Shown in pieces: positions 18,801-27,189 of a stretch of DNA of 64,000 nt. How positions within the stretch are numbered: position 1 is the first letter of the stretch; each line of letters begins with the position of its first letter. Below the pieces are notes generated by a model, which saw only the letters and a list, made by a program, of their open reading frames with translations, searched no databases and was not told the origin of the DNA. The stretch covers positions 62,001 through 126,000 of the forward strand of contig CAVPTB010000007.1 of NCBI GenBank assembly GCA_963708575.1, read 5' to 3'. Source of the DNA: DASVWZ01 sp963708575. Lineage in GTDB: Bacteria; Acidobacteriota; Terriglobia; Terriglobales; Acidobacteriaceae. The position numbers and the translations under genes were made by a program.

Positions 18801-19109
18801 ATCCATGTGGGAGATGCGCTTGCCGTCAGGGCCAGAGAGTGCCGCTTCTAAATCGATACCTTGCTGCTCGACAACAACATGCAAAAAATCTCCGGCAGCG
18901 AGAGAAATCTGGTAGGTATGGGATTCTCCACCTTTCAAGTCTCGTTCGATGGTCGAACCGGGAGTGAGCTGAATCGTATTTTGAGAAAAAAGGAGGGTGG
19001 AACAAAAGCATAGTGCCAGGCAAGCAAAGCGCAGCAGCTTGTGCCGATGAATAAGCGACGGCACACTCTTGGCACCAGGCTTGAATCGCGCTGCGCTTTT
19101 GCCAGACAT
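15900..19109 (-). CDS. Exported TPR-CHAT protease with N-terminal PPC-like domain
   Basis: The 1069-residue protein has a basic then hydrophobic N-terminus (residues 24-43, a signal peptide or anchor), a PPC-like beta domain (about 45-150, with YQISLAAGDFLHVVVEQQG), roughly eight TPR units (about 180-480), a helical linker and a C-terminal CHAT domain (about 760-1069). The caspase-like dyad is intact: H929 in HFATHGYLDSEHPQ and C978 in LSACQTGLGKE, followed by GEGIVGLTRGFMYAGA. CHAT domains are cysteine peptidases related to separase and caspases. TPRs usually bind the activator or substrate. The signal sequence suggests action outside the cytoplasm, unlike CRISPR-linked CHAT proteases. It is co-directional with the genes on either side. 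Confidence 0.9.
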   Translation of the reverse strand: MSGKSAARFKPGAKSVPSLIHRHKLLRFACLALCFCSTLLFSQNTIQLTPGSTIERDLKGGESHTYQISLAAGDFLHVVVEQQGIDLEAALSGPDGKRISHMDSINGMWGPEPIVAIAETAGTYQIQVDSGDKSAPAGKYEIKVVADRAAVAADKDLVSAERAMEGGQDLFVQGTADSLKAAIEKFDQALEYYQSSPDRYRYGLLLSSIGFAYAQMGSFQKALEYNEKALPLFQSVDDQRMEASTLNNIGGAYDVLGDLPKSLDFYGQALTKLRGVGDPPTEASTLNNIGKIYGDLSDWQKALEYYGRALPILHELGDVDGEANTLMNIGTNYFDLGEPDKALGYLDRSLKLRETTGNKDGQAGVLERMGSVYAALGQSNHAVSTYEQALVLRRVLNNGWRTGMTLRRAAIAYSSQGDQQKALSYLQESLELLKTAEDRREQGITLEAFGQVYGRLNQPQEAFDYYRQALALLEGVSDLDDEVKTHEGMARAQMDLGNLSVAQGNAEQAVRLAEDVRAQAGGEQARASYFATQQGAYELYIDLLMRLNRENPGAGYDARALEASERARARSLLEMLAESHVDFREGVDPDLLKRAHDLAASIDAKANRLMGLEGPATKDQAAELQKQVDEEETQYQQLEVEIRQKSPRYAALTQTQPLSLPQMQATLDRDTSLLEYAMGSERSYLWLVTASSLKSYELPKRTEIESVVRKLYEQVTARSTYQRGELPADRAARIEQADKDLPKAARELSAMLLAPAAVQLESKRLVIVADGALQHVPFAMLPVPGEGQTVPLVVAHQIVGLPSASTIAVLRQELENRKPAPKLLAVFADPVFAADDPRVKLKTKAAAKPAALVTAENSRILEHLSEDGSAITAARMMIPRLPYTRQEAEHILQVAPKGDNFEALDFQASLTSATNPELAQYRYLHFATHGYLDSEHPQLSAIVLSLVDQQGKPVPGFLRASDIYNLKLPADLIVLSACQTGLGKEIRGEGIVGLTRGFMYAGAARVDVSLWSVNDKATEQLMAIFYEKLLKEEMSPAASLQAAQVEMWKSKQWSNPFYWAAFVQQGEWK

Positions 19110-19151
19110 CTATCGGACCATCTGCGAAATTGACGCTGCCAACTAAAAGCC

Positions 19152-19562
19152 TTATTTCTGCGCCTGCCAGTTTTTCTGTACGGCTGTTGGACTTGGGTTA
19201 GGTAACTGAATGTTCCCTACGAATGTGGTTCCCGTCGGAGTGGACTGGCGTTGTCCCCCGGAGTAGGTGTATCCGCTATAAGAGAAACTCAAGGTTGTTC
19301 CATCCCAGCTCACATTCGAGACGTTGTTCTGCCCAGAAATGGGGGCTTGTCCCAGGTTTCCACCATTGCTTCCGGGTACCGCGCCCGAAGGAGGCGTGTA
19401 TGACGCATTCGTTCCCAGAGTTCCGGGTGTCGCGCCGGCAGTGAACGTGATGGATCCTGTTCCGGAAACGCTTCCTACCGTGAAATTATAGGGGCCCAGC
19501 GAATACGGCCAAGACGCGTTGATCTCAAAGTCCTCTTCGTGAGGTTTTCGTAACGTATGCAT
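19152..19562 (-). CDS. Small Gly/Ser/Thr/Asn-rich protein beside the CHAT gene
   Basis: The 136-residue product begins MHTLRKPHEEDFEINASWPY and continues as beta-prone, Gly/Ser/Thr-rich sequence (NVSWDGTTLSFSYSGYTYSG) with no Cys and no signal peptide. A strong GAGGAG ribosome-binding site precedes the start. It lies 42 bases ahead of the CHAT gene and downstream of the kinase gene on the same strand. I recognise no family. Its size and position make it a candidate substrate, inhibitor or effector for the CHAT protease, which is inference from context only. Confidence 0.65.
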   Translation of the reverse strand: MHTLRKPHEEDFEINASWPYSLGPYNFTVGSVSGTGSITFTAGATPGTLGTNASYTPPSGAVPGSNGGNLGQAPISGQNNVSNVSWDGTTLSFSYSGYTYSGGQRQSTPTGTTFVGNIQLPNPSPTAVQKNWQAQK

Positions 19563-19792
19563 AGAATCTCCTCCTCAAACACTTTGTGTTGAGCTGCAGT
19601 GTATGCCGATATTAAAATTGTCCACATCTCGCTGACCGGAGAGGGCCGTTAGGTCGCTCGCTTGGAACCCCACAGATAGTGCGACGACCGAAGGCGGCAA
19701 TCATATCTTTAGGCTTAATCGAAGTCAATTCGGCAAATGGGTAGGATAGGGCTCGAATTTCCGGGAGTCGGAAGGGTCTCTTGTTGTCGAAG

Positions 19793-21391
19793 TTAGCGGT
19801 GTTCCAGCTTCAAATCGCTTGCCACGACGCTGCCCGTGCCCCGCACGGTAGCTTCCCCCGAGTCCTTGTCCAAGGTTAGGGTGGGCTTATTCTTCTGCGC
19901 TGCGGCGAACAAGCTCTTAATCGCCGCGATCCTGCCTGCATCGTGAATAATCCCCATCGCCTGCGCATTCGATACTGCTCCTATCGTATCCTCCATATCC
20001 GGCAAGGGCTTCTCAGACCAGAGGATCCAAAACTCCTCGGTTCCTGGACGAGTGTCAAACCGGGCCCAATCGGTCGAAACTCTCTGACCAGCGCCTACCT
20101 GTGCCACTCCCTGATTAGTTCCGGGAAGAGGAAAGAAGAGGCTCAGTTCGTCCGCCCCGTTGGGTGCTCGCGCCTTATCCAAGACATAGAGTGACCCCAC
20201 TGCGGGCGAAGTAAAATCCAAGCGTATCCTCCAGTTGTTATCTAGTACAGACTCGCCAGTCGCCAGGAATTCTTCTCCATACGGCTTACCGCTGCGCAAC
20301 TTCTGCGCGAACAAGCGATAGGTAACTTCACGCTTAGGTGATGGTATTGCTACTGCTACTGGTGGCTTCGTTCCCGAATGGAGGCGCCACCATCCTGCCG
20401 CCAACAACAGGAGAAGGAGTAGCGGTAAGAACCCCAACGCGGCGAGGCGCGACCGCGATGACTTTTGTTTCACTGCCGGACCTTCCTCGGTTAGGGCGGC
20501 GGACTGAGCCGCCAGTGAGACCGACACCCCTTTCTGCAGTTGCCGTAAATCCAGTTCAAAATCGCGCATGTCCTGATAACGATCCGCCCGACTCTTGGCC
20601 AGGGCGCGATTCAGGATTCGCTGCAACTCCTGGGGCGCGCTGCGGATCGCCTCTACAACCGGAGTGGGTTGCCGCTCCAGGATTCGCGCCAAGGTATCGG
20701 TAGCTGTCGGTGCTGCGAAAGGTGCTGTTCCAGTAATCATTTCGTACAGCACCGTTCCGAAACTCCAGATGTCCGTTCGTGCGTCAACTTCCAGTCCCCG
20801 CGCTTGCTCAGGCGACATATAGCGGAAGGTGCCAATTACTTGTCCGGGCCGCGTCAGTGCGGAAGCCATCGTTGGATCGTCGTCCGTCGGAAGCATGGTT
20901 TGACTTTGCAACTCAGTCAGCTTGGCCAAGCCAAAATCCAGGATCTTCACATAGCCGTCCGGACGCACCATGATGTTTTCCGGCTTGATGTCACGGTGAA
21001 CGATGCCCTCGGTGTGAGCTACTGCCAAAGCCCCCGCGATCTGCACAGCGATGTCGAGAGCCTTATCGAGCGGCAGGGAACTCTTCATGATCATCGCGCG
21101 AAGAGTGTGCCCCTCCACCAGTTCTGTAGCCATGAAATGGATGCCATCAAGTTCGCCAATTTCGTAGACGGTCAGGATATTGGGATGATTTAGTGCGGAA
21201 GCCGCGCGAGCCTCTTGTTCAAAACGGCGTACCCGGCCCGGCCGCTCCATGGACTCTGCTGGAAGAATTTTGAGTGCGACTTTGCGTCCCAGTCGGCTAT
21301 CTTTCGCGGCGAACACCTGCCCCATCCCGCCGGCGCCGAGCGGAAAGAGAACTTCGTACGAACCGAAGCGGCTACCCGAAAGCAAGGTCAT
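19793..21391 (-). CDS. Membrane Ser/Thr protein kinase with DUF4384-like sensor
   Basis: The 532-residue protein has a complete PknB-type kinase domain (residues 10-285): glycine loop LGAGGMG, VALK with K41, HRDIKPEN with D134, DFG at 152-154, and GTFRYMSPEQ. A basic stretch precedes one membrane helix (about 318-335, mostly Leu). The external part (about 355-470) has NWRIRLDFTSPAVGSLYVLD and EEFWILWSEKPLP, homologous by eye to the separate DUF4384-like protein at 14977-15891. It should transmit an envelope signal to cytoplasmic phosphorylation. The gene is divergent from a subtilase gene and upstream of the small protein/CHAT/DUF4384 genes. Confidence 0.92.
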   Translation of the reverse strand: MTLLSGSRFGSYEVLFPLGAGGMGQVFAAKDSRLGRKVALKILPAESMERPGRVRRFEQEARAASALNHPNILTVYEIGELDGIHFMATELVEGHTLRAMIMKSSLPLDKALDIAVQIAGALAVAHTEGIVHRDIKPENIMVRPDGYVKILDFGLAKLTELQSQTMLPTDDDPTMASALTRPGQVIGTFRYMSPEQARGLEVDARTDIWSFGTVLYEMITGTAPFAAPTATDTLARILERQPTPVVEAIRSAPQELQRILNRALAKSRADRYQDMRDFELDLRQLQKGVSVSLAAQSAALTEEGPAVKQKSSRSRLAALGFLPLLLLLLLAAGWWRLHSGTKPPVAVAIPSPKREVTYRLFAQKLRSGKPYGEEFLATGESVLDNNWRIRLDFTSPAVGSLYVLDKARAPNGADELSLFFPLPGTNQGVAQVGAGQRVSTDWARFDTRPGTEEFWILWSEKPLPDMEDTIGAVSNAQAMGIIHDAGRIAAIKSLFAAAQKNKPTLTLDKDSGEATVRGTGSVVASDLKLEHR

Positions 21392-21643
21392 GAGGCTTCG
21401 CGATGGCCAAAGTATACTCCGCGCACCGCGCCTAGCCCGAGAAGGACTCCGGTCAGAATGGTCGAGAGCATCAACTCCGGCAACGCTTTCCCGGGAAGCT
21501 GCAACTCCCGCCTATGCAAATTGCTGCGCAGTTGACACTCCGACCACGCGAAGCTACATTCCTGAGCAAGAGTTTTACATTCCCTTACTGCTCGGAGACT
21601 TTGGTACCGACCGCGTCCCGACACATCACCCTGGAGATCTGAC

Positions 21644-23098
21644 ATGAGCTTTCGTAAACCCTTACCGGACACAATTTCTTTCCTTGCTCTTCTTTTGTGC
21701 GCTTTTTTATTGCCCTTTACGGCGTCTGCAACCTCCGCGAAGATCGCCTCACGCGTTCTCGCCGAAACCGCCAATGGAGGCATAACCGAAGGCCTAGTCG
21801 TATTGACACGGCAAGCGGATCTCACTCCAGCTGAACGCCTGCACAACAAATTGCAAAAGAGGATGTTTGTGGTGAATGCCTTACGCGATATGGCGGATCG
21901 CAGTCAGGGTCCGATTATTGCCCTTCTGCAACGGCGAGGAGTTTCCTACCAGGCGTTTTACATTGTGAACATGATAAAGATCACCGGCAACCGGGCTCTG
22001 ATGGAGGAACTCGCGGCCCGGCCCGAAGTCGCCGACATTGACGCGAATCCTCACGTCCGCACCGTACTTCCTGTTCCTACCGGGAGTGATCGCAGTCCTC
22101 ATCACGACACCGTGGAGTGGAATGTTGAGCAGGTGAAAGCTCCGGAAGTCTGGAAATTGGGTTTTCGCGGCAAGGGACTTGTCGTTGCCGGAGCAGACAC
22201 CGGTGTCCAATGGGATCATCCGGCTCTAATGGGTCACTACCGCGGATGGAACGGAAAGAAAGCCAATCACAATTACAACTGGCACGACGCCGTCGACAAC
22301 AGCAAAGCTCCGTTTGATCCGTATGGCCACGGAACCTTCACCGTGTCCGAGATGGTCGGTGACGACGGCCAGGGCAATCAGATCGGCGTGGCACCGGGCG
22401 CGAAATGGATCGCATGCCGAAACATGGATGCCAACGGTACTGGTTCTCCCGCGCGTTACACGGAATGTTTCGAATTTCTGATGGCTCCTTACCCGATCGG
22501 CGGCGACCCCAAGAAGGGAAATCCGAAACTCGCAGCCGATTCCATCAATAATTCCTGGATCTGCCCGCCCAGCGAAGGGTGTTCCGCCAACACCTTATTG
22601 AAGGTGGTGAACGCAGTCCGAGCCGCCGGAATCTTTCCAGCGGTAGCTGCGGGAAATGACGGTCCGAGTTGCTCCACTGTTTACGCTCCCCCTTCGATCT
22701 ACAAACCGTCAGTCACCGTCGGCGCAACCGATTCCTCGAACATTATTGCTGATTTCAGCAGCCGCGGGCCGGTTACGGCCGACAAGAGCAATCGCCGCAA
22801 GCCCGACGTTTCGGCACCGGGCGTCAATGTCCGCGGCGCGGTGCCCGGCAGCGGTTACGAATCCGGATGGTCTGGAACCTCGATGGCTACACCACACCTC
22901 GCCGGTGGCGTCGCCCTGCTGTGGCAGGCCAAGCCAGCCCTGGATGGTGATGTAGCGGGCACCCAGAAACTCTTTCAGCAGACCGCCCTCCATCTGAAGA
23001 CCACGGACGGTTGCGGAGGCGATTCCGATACCAAGGTACCGAACAATACCTATGGATACGGGCTGATCAACCTCTACAAGGCAGCTATCGCGAAATAG
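21644..23098 (+). CDS. Secreted S8 family (subtilisin-like) serine protease
   Basis: The 484-residue precursor has a signal peptide (about 1-29), an I9-like prodomain (about 50-140) and a subtilase domain. The triad is visible: D185 in GADTGVQWDHPAL, H229 in YGHGTFTV, S413 in SGTSMATPHLAGG, with N338 (AAGND) as the oxyanion residue. Several Cys pairs (SWICPPSEGC) suggest disulfides. Length and order fit secreted, self-processing subtilases. It is transcribed divergently from the DUF4384 kinase across a 252-base spacer, so shared control is possible. GGAG precedes the ATG. Confidence 0.93.
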   Translation: MSFRKPLPDTISFLALLLCAFLLPFTASATSAKIASRVLAETANGGITEGLVVLTRQADLTPAERLHNKLQKRMFVVNALRDMADRSQGPIIALLQRRGVSYQAFYIVNMIKITGNRALMEELAARPEVADIDANPHVRTVLPVPTGSDRSPHHDTVEWNVEQVKAPEVWKLGFRGKGLVVAGADTGVQWDHPALMGHYRGWNGKKANHNYNWHDAVDNSKAPFDPYGHGTFTVSEMVGDDGQGNQIGVAPGAKWIACRNMDANGTGSPARYTECFEFLMAPYPIGGDPKKGNPKLAADSINNSWICPPSEGCSANTLLKVVNAVRAAGIFPAVAAGNDGPSCSTVYAPPSIYKPSVTVGATDSSNIIADFSSRGPVTADKSNRRKPDVSAPGVNVRGAVPGSGYESGWSGTSMATPHLAGGVALLWQAKPALDGDVAGTQKLFQQTALHLKTTDGCGGDSDTKVPNNTYGYGLINLYKAAIAK

Positions 23099-23346
23099 CA
23101 GCAAAAAAGGCGACAGCCATACCGACTGTGCTCTCGTCATCTCGCGACGCAGTAAGGCGGGACAGTCTTTCAATCATTTGTAGTGAAGATGTGGAAAGAA
23201 TCCAAGAGTCGGGCGTGAGCCTAGCGCAATCTTCTGAAGGTTGTGCTTCGCACTTGTGGAATGGGAAGGATCAACTCCAGGGATAAAGCTACGCCAACCT
23301 CACGCCCCCATTGTCGATCAAGATATCACAAAATTGGCGGCGGCGG

Positions 23347-23724
23347 TCAGAATGAAAGGCGCACCTGCTGACGTTCCATTGCCGCTTCTGCGCATTCGGC
23401 TCTGGCCTCCATGCGAGCTCGTCCCGCTTCCAGTCGCGCCAGCCCAGCTTGCTGTCTAGCCATCACGCTTTGCATGCGGGCGAACTGTGTCTGCATTCGT
23501 ACCCCCACGGCCTGAGCTCGAGCATATCGGCTGGATTGCATCCCGAGTCGCATCTCGGCGACATCCAGACATCCCATAGCCCGAGCCGATGCGCAGTCCG
23601 CGAGTTCGAGAACGCGATTCTGTAAGTCAGCGACCCAATTTGTTCGATCCATTGGCACGGAATGGAACAGAGTCACCGCCATCACTGCTACGGCCAGCCA
23701 ATAAACGACTTTTTCGGATGCCAT
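23347..23724 (-). CDS. Small membrane-anchored coiled-coil-like protein
   Basis: The 125-residue product has one N-terminal membrane helix (VVYWLAVAVMAVTLFHS) followed by a long helix rich in Arg, Met, Ala and Gln with a repeating R-M-x(4-6)-R-M/L pattern (VRMQTQFARMQSVMARQQ). Such a sequence would form an amphipathic coiled coil outside or beside the membrane. No family is recognised. It lies downstream of murC on the same strand (118-base gap), so a weak link to the murG-murC unit is possible. Confidence 0.5.
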   Translation of the reverse strand: MASEKVVYWLAVAVMAVTLFHSVPMDRTNWVADLQNRVLELADCASARAMGCLDVAEMRLGMQSSRYARAQAVGVRMQTQFARMQSVMARQQAGLARLEAGRARMEARAECAEAAMERQQVRLSF

Positions 23725-23842
23725 ACGGTTGCCTTTCGGTCAGATATGCGAGTTAGACGGCGGAGCCGGGGAATCGTTATCCGGTTGTCCAACATTGTTA
23801 TGTACGGAACGAGACGAAAAAGGGTTCCATGCGCCACCACCC

Positions 23843-25255
23843 TTAAACAACGGGACTGGCCAACGATATCCGTGATCCTAGCTTTTCCAGGATCATGGGC
23901 CCTAACTGAGAGACGCTGCCGGCACCCAGCGTGAGAATCATGTCCCCATCGGCCGCCCTCGCAGTAACCCCTTCGACCGCTTCCGGGAACGAGCCGGCGT
24001 GCTCGGCCTGCCCACCAGCCTGATTTATGCGATCCACTATCGTCTGCGCCGTGATTCCCTCAAGCGGTTGCTCGTTGGCGGCATAGATATCCAGTATGCG
24101 AAGACTGTCCGCATCTTTGAACGCGGTGGAAAACTCTTCCATCAAATCGCGAGTGCGAGTATATCGGTGCGGCTGGAAGACCACGTGGATATTGTTGAAT
24201 CCGCACTGCCGGGCCGCCGCGAGAGTTGCACGAATCTCGGTCGGATGATGCCCGTAATCGTCGATCACGCTAACGCCCGCTGCCTTCCCGCGTAGCTGAA
24301 ATCTACGGTCCACCCCGCGAAAACGTTCCAGAGCTGTACGGATCTCTGTGGGAGGGATGTCGAGACCGATTCCCACAGCGATCGCAGCCGTTGCATTCAA
24401 AATGTTGTGTACCCCGGGTACGTGCAATCGGAATTCTCCCAACGACTGCTCTTTATAGAAGACCCCAAACCGGCTCAACGGCTGCTCCGTTCCCTCAATC
24501 GTAATCGGTGCATCGATTCGTATTCGAAAATCCGACCCACGCCGCGTTCCGTAAGTTACCGTCCGCCGTTTCACCTGGCTGAGCAACCGCCGCAATTGCG
24601 GATCATCGTTGCATACCACCACCATTCCGTAAAACGGCACGCGATCCATGAAGTCCAGGAACGCCCGTTTAACATCTCGCATGTTCCGGTAGCAGTCCAT
24701 GTGCTCGCGATCGATGTTGGTGATTACCGCCAGAATCGGCGACAATTTTAGGAACGAGCGATCGCTTTCGTCCGCCTCGGCCACCAGATAATGGGATTTT
24801 CCCAGCCGTGCGTTCGATCCCATCGCATCCACGCGCCCGCCAACGACGACCGTGGGATCCAAGCCGCCGCCTGCCAAAACCGCCGCAACCATGGATGTCG
24901 TCGTTGTTTTCCCATGCATGCCTGCGATGGCGATGCCATATTTCAGTCGCATCAACTCAGATAGCATCTCCGCTCGTTGAATTACCGGTACGTGTAGCCT
25001 CTGGGCCTCCAAAACCTCCGGATTTTCCCCAGAGATCGCCGAACTGGTGACGACAACCTCCGCTCCAGCCAAGTTTTCCGCTCGATGCCCTTCGAAGATC
25101 GTTGCCCCGAGCGATGCCAGTCGTTGTGTCACGGCCGAACTTCTGAGGTCCGAGCCTGAGACTTTGTATCCGAGATTCAGCAGCACTTCGGCAATTCCAC
25201 TCATGCCGATGCCACCGATCCCCACAAAATGAATCTGCTGAATCTTGGCAAACAT
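23843..25255 (-). CDS. murC: UDP-N-acetylmuramate--L-alanine ligase
   Basis: MurC adds L-Ala to UDP-MurNAc with ATP, the first amino acid of the peptidoglycan stem peptide, in the cytoplasm. The 470-residue length is typical. The N-terminal Rossmann motif HFVGIGGIGMSGIAEVLL (about residues 9-26) binds the UDP substrate, GMHGKTTTT (112-120) is the ATP loop, and the DDYGHHPTEIRATL motif typical of MurC is present. The start ATG lies 29 bases after the murG stop, so the two are one transcript. Other dcw genes (ftsQ, ftsA, ftsZ) are absent downstream. Confidence 0.97.
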   Translation of the reverse strand: MFAKIQQIHFVGIGGIGMSGIAEVLLNLGYKVSGSDLRSSAVTQRLASLGATIFEGHRAENLAGAEVVVTSSAISGENPEVLEAQRLHVPVIQRAEMLSELMRLKYGIAIAGMHGKTTTTSMVAAVLAGGGLDPTVVVGGRVDAMGSNARLGKSHYLVAEADESDRSFLKLSPILAVITNIDREHMDCYRNMRDVKRAFLDFMDRVPFYGMVVVCNDDPQLRRLLSQVKRRTVTYGTRRGSDFRIRIDAPITIEGTEQPLSRFGVFYKEQSLGEFRLHVPGVHNILNATAAIAVGIGLDIPPTEIRTALERFRGVDRRFQLRGKAAGVSVIDDYGHHPTEIRATLAAARQCGFNNIHVVFQPHRYTRTRDLMEEFSTAFKDADSLRILDIYAANEQPLEGITAQTIVDRINQAGGQAEHAGSFPEAVEGVTARAADGDMILTLGAGSVSQLGPMILEKLGSRISLASPVV

Positions 25256-25284
25256 TTAGAAACTGATTCCCATTCTAAAGAATT

Positions 25285-26361
25285 CTATTTTCCAGATTTA
25301 TGCTGAGCTACGCGCGCTGCCATTTCAGCAATTTGTCTTGCAGCATCCGGATGCGCCATTTTTCTTGCCGCCTCGCCCATCTTGTTCAGCATCGCTCCAT
25401 CGTTCAGTAGCGAACTCACTGTTTCAATCAGCCGATGCCTGGTCAAATTATTCTGTTCCAGCATCACGGCCGCTCCCACTCGAGCCAAAGCCTCCGCATT
25501 GCGGCGCTGGTGGTCGTCGGCAGCCGTCGGGAGAGGCACAAAGAGTGCCGGCTTGCCCGCCGCTGCAACTTCCGCCACCGTGCTGGCACCCGAACGGCAA
25601 ATCAGCAGACTCGCCTGCGCGAAGCTCGCTGGCATGTCATCTATAAACCGGTGCGCTTCCGCTGCACCGCCGAATGTCGCGTATTCTGCCTGCGCGTCAT
25701 TATAGTCACGCTCGCCTGTTTGATGGACGACACGCAATTTAGGAACTCGCACCAGCAACTCTGGAACCGATTCCATCACCACCTGGTTGATTGCGTGTGC
25801 CCCTTGGCTTCCGCCGAACACCAATAGCACCGGCGCAGAGTCGACAGTCTTGGACGAGGCTGTAAAGAATGCCGCTCGCACGGGCACGCCGGTCACCTCG
25901 CACCGACGGAAGTATTTTCCTGTCTCTGGAAAATGTACAGCTGCTGCCTTCACGAAAGGCGCAACCAGACGATTCGCTAGTCCGGGAACAAAATTTGGCT
26001 CGAACGCCACAGTGGGAATTCGTTTGAGGATAGCTGCCATCATCGCGGGTCCCGAAGCATACCCCCCCACGCCAATCACCACGTCAGGATGAAACTCGGA
26101 AAGAATTTTGCTTGCCTGCACCACGGCTCGCGGCAGATCAAGAAATGTCTTCAGCCGGATCGCTAGGCTGACATTTTTCAACGCCCCAACTTCCACCAGG
26201 CGAAGTTGAAATCCAGCCGCCGGGACCAGCCGATTTTCGATTCCGCGAGCCGTACCGATGAACCAGGTATCGGCGCCGTATTCTTTTTGAAGCTGTTGGG
26301 CAATGGCAATGGCGGGTATGACATGACCGCCGGTGCCGCCCCCCGCCAGAATGACCCGCAT
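25285..26361 (-). CDS. murG: UDP-GlcNAc:lipid-linked MurNAc-pentapeptide GlcNAc transferase
   Basis: MurG converts lipid I to lipid II on the cytoplasmic face of the membrane, the last intracellular step of peptidoglycan precursor synthesis. The 358-residue GT28 protein shows the glycine loop GGGTGGHV (residues 7-14), a second glycine-rich loop FGGSQGAHAIN and the donor-site phrase ICRSGASTVAEVAAAGKPAL. Length and motifs are normal. It is followed by murC after 29 bases. In many bacteria ftsW precedes it; here phoU lies upstream instead, separated by 132 bases. Confidence 0.97.
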   Translation of the reverse strand: MRVILAGGGTGGHVIPAIAIAQQLQKEYGADTWFIGTARGIENRLVPAAGFQLRLVEVGALKNVSLAIRLKTFLDLPRAVVQASKILSEFHPDVVIGVGGYASGPAMMAAILKRIPTVAFEPNFVPGLANRLVAPFVKAAAVHFPETGKYFRRCEVTGVPVRAAFFTASSKTVDSAPVLLVFGGSQGAHAINQVVMESVPELLVRVPKLRVVHQTGERDYNDAQAEYATFGGAAEAHRFIDDMPASFAQASLLICRSGASTVAEVAAAGKPALFVPLPTAADDHQRRNAEALARVGAAVMLEQNNLTRHRLIETVSSLLNDGAMLNKMGEAARKMAHPDAARQIAEMAARVAQHKSGK

Positions 26362-26493
26362 TCAGCGACTATAAACCAGCAGACCTGATCCAACCTTGCT
26401 AATGTAGGCGCGTGGGCGGGTGCAAGGACGGACGCCCTCGCCCTGAAGAATATACTGAGCTAACTTCTTTGAGGATGATGTCGGAGACCCGTC

Positions 26494-27189
26494 CTACTGC
26501 TCTTGCAGGGTCCGCGAGTTCTTCGGCCGCTTAGGCTCGTGCCGCATGGTGCGGCCTTCCACGAGATGAAAAAGCTCTTCTCCCAGATTCTTGGCATGAT
26601 CACCAGCCCGTTCGAAGGCTTGTGCCATCAGCAGTACGTTCGTGCTGTAATCTCGCCGCCGGTCTTTGCTCTCCAGTAAGCGGCGAAACACCGCCTGACA
26701 AACCTGATCAATTTGTGTGTCGTTCTTTAACACCCAATTCGCCGACTCCAGATCGCGTTTCACAAAGCCTTCGTGAATCGACTCCAACATCTTTTCCAGT
26801 ACATCGGCCATCGCGATCAGGTCGCGCCGGTCATCCTTTAGAAGCTTCGTCGATAACTGCTGCAGTCGAAACGTCACAGACCAGGTCAGGTCACCAATCC
26901 GCTCCAGATCAATGATGAACTTCAGGCAAGCCAGCAGTTCGCGCGCCTCTTCTTCGCCTACCTGAGTAATGGCGCCGGTGATCTGCTCGTCCACTTTGCG
27001 CTCTGCGCGGTCCAGTTCCTTCTCGCAATCCTTCACCGCGATGAAAGCCATTTTCGAAGCATTTTCTAGATAATCGCGGAGGTTGAATGCCGCATCCTTG
27101 GCGACGAGGCAAGCCTGGCGAACGATGTTCGTCATCTCTCGCGTGGAGTCGAATTCATGAACTGGTGCTTTGCGGCGGGTTGCGCTCAT
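26494..27189 (-). CDS. phoU: Phosphate signalling/transport regulator PhoU
   Basis: The 231-residue, all-helical protein shows the PhoU repeat pattern: an acidic E.ELDRAE.KVDEQI stretch in the first half and LERIGDLTWSV / FERAGDHAKNLGEEL at the centres of the two three-helix bundles. PhoU represses PhoR/PhoB signalling and restrains Pst uptake when phosphate is plentiful. No pst or phoBR gene is present here. Its ATG overlaps the stop of the upstream acyltransferase gene by four bases (27186-27189), so the two are translationally coupled. Confidence 0.93.
   Translation of the reverse strand: MSATRRKAPVHEFDSTREMTNIVRQACLVAKDAAFNLRDYLENASKMAFIAVKDCEKELDRAERKVDEQITGAITQVGEEEARELLACLKFIIDLERIGDLTWSVTFRLQQLSTKLLKDDRRDLIAMADVLEKMLESIHEGFVKRDLESANWVLKNDTQIDQVCQAVFRRLLESKDRRRDYSTNVLLMAQAFERAGDHAKNLGEELFHLVEGRTMRHEPKRPKNSRTLQEQ

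Noticed and set aside
15900..19109. CHAT protease as part of a type III-E CRISPR (Craspase-like) system
   Set aside because: No cas gene or CRISPR array is in the window, and the protein has a signal sequence with PPC and TPR domains.
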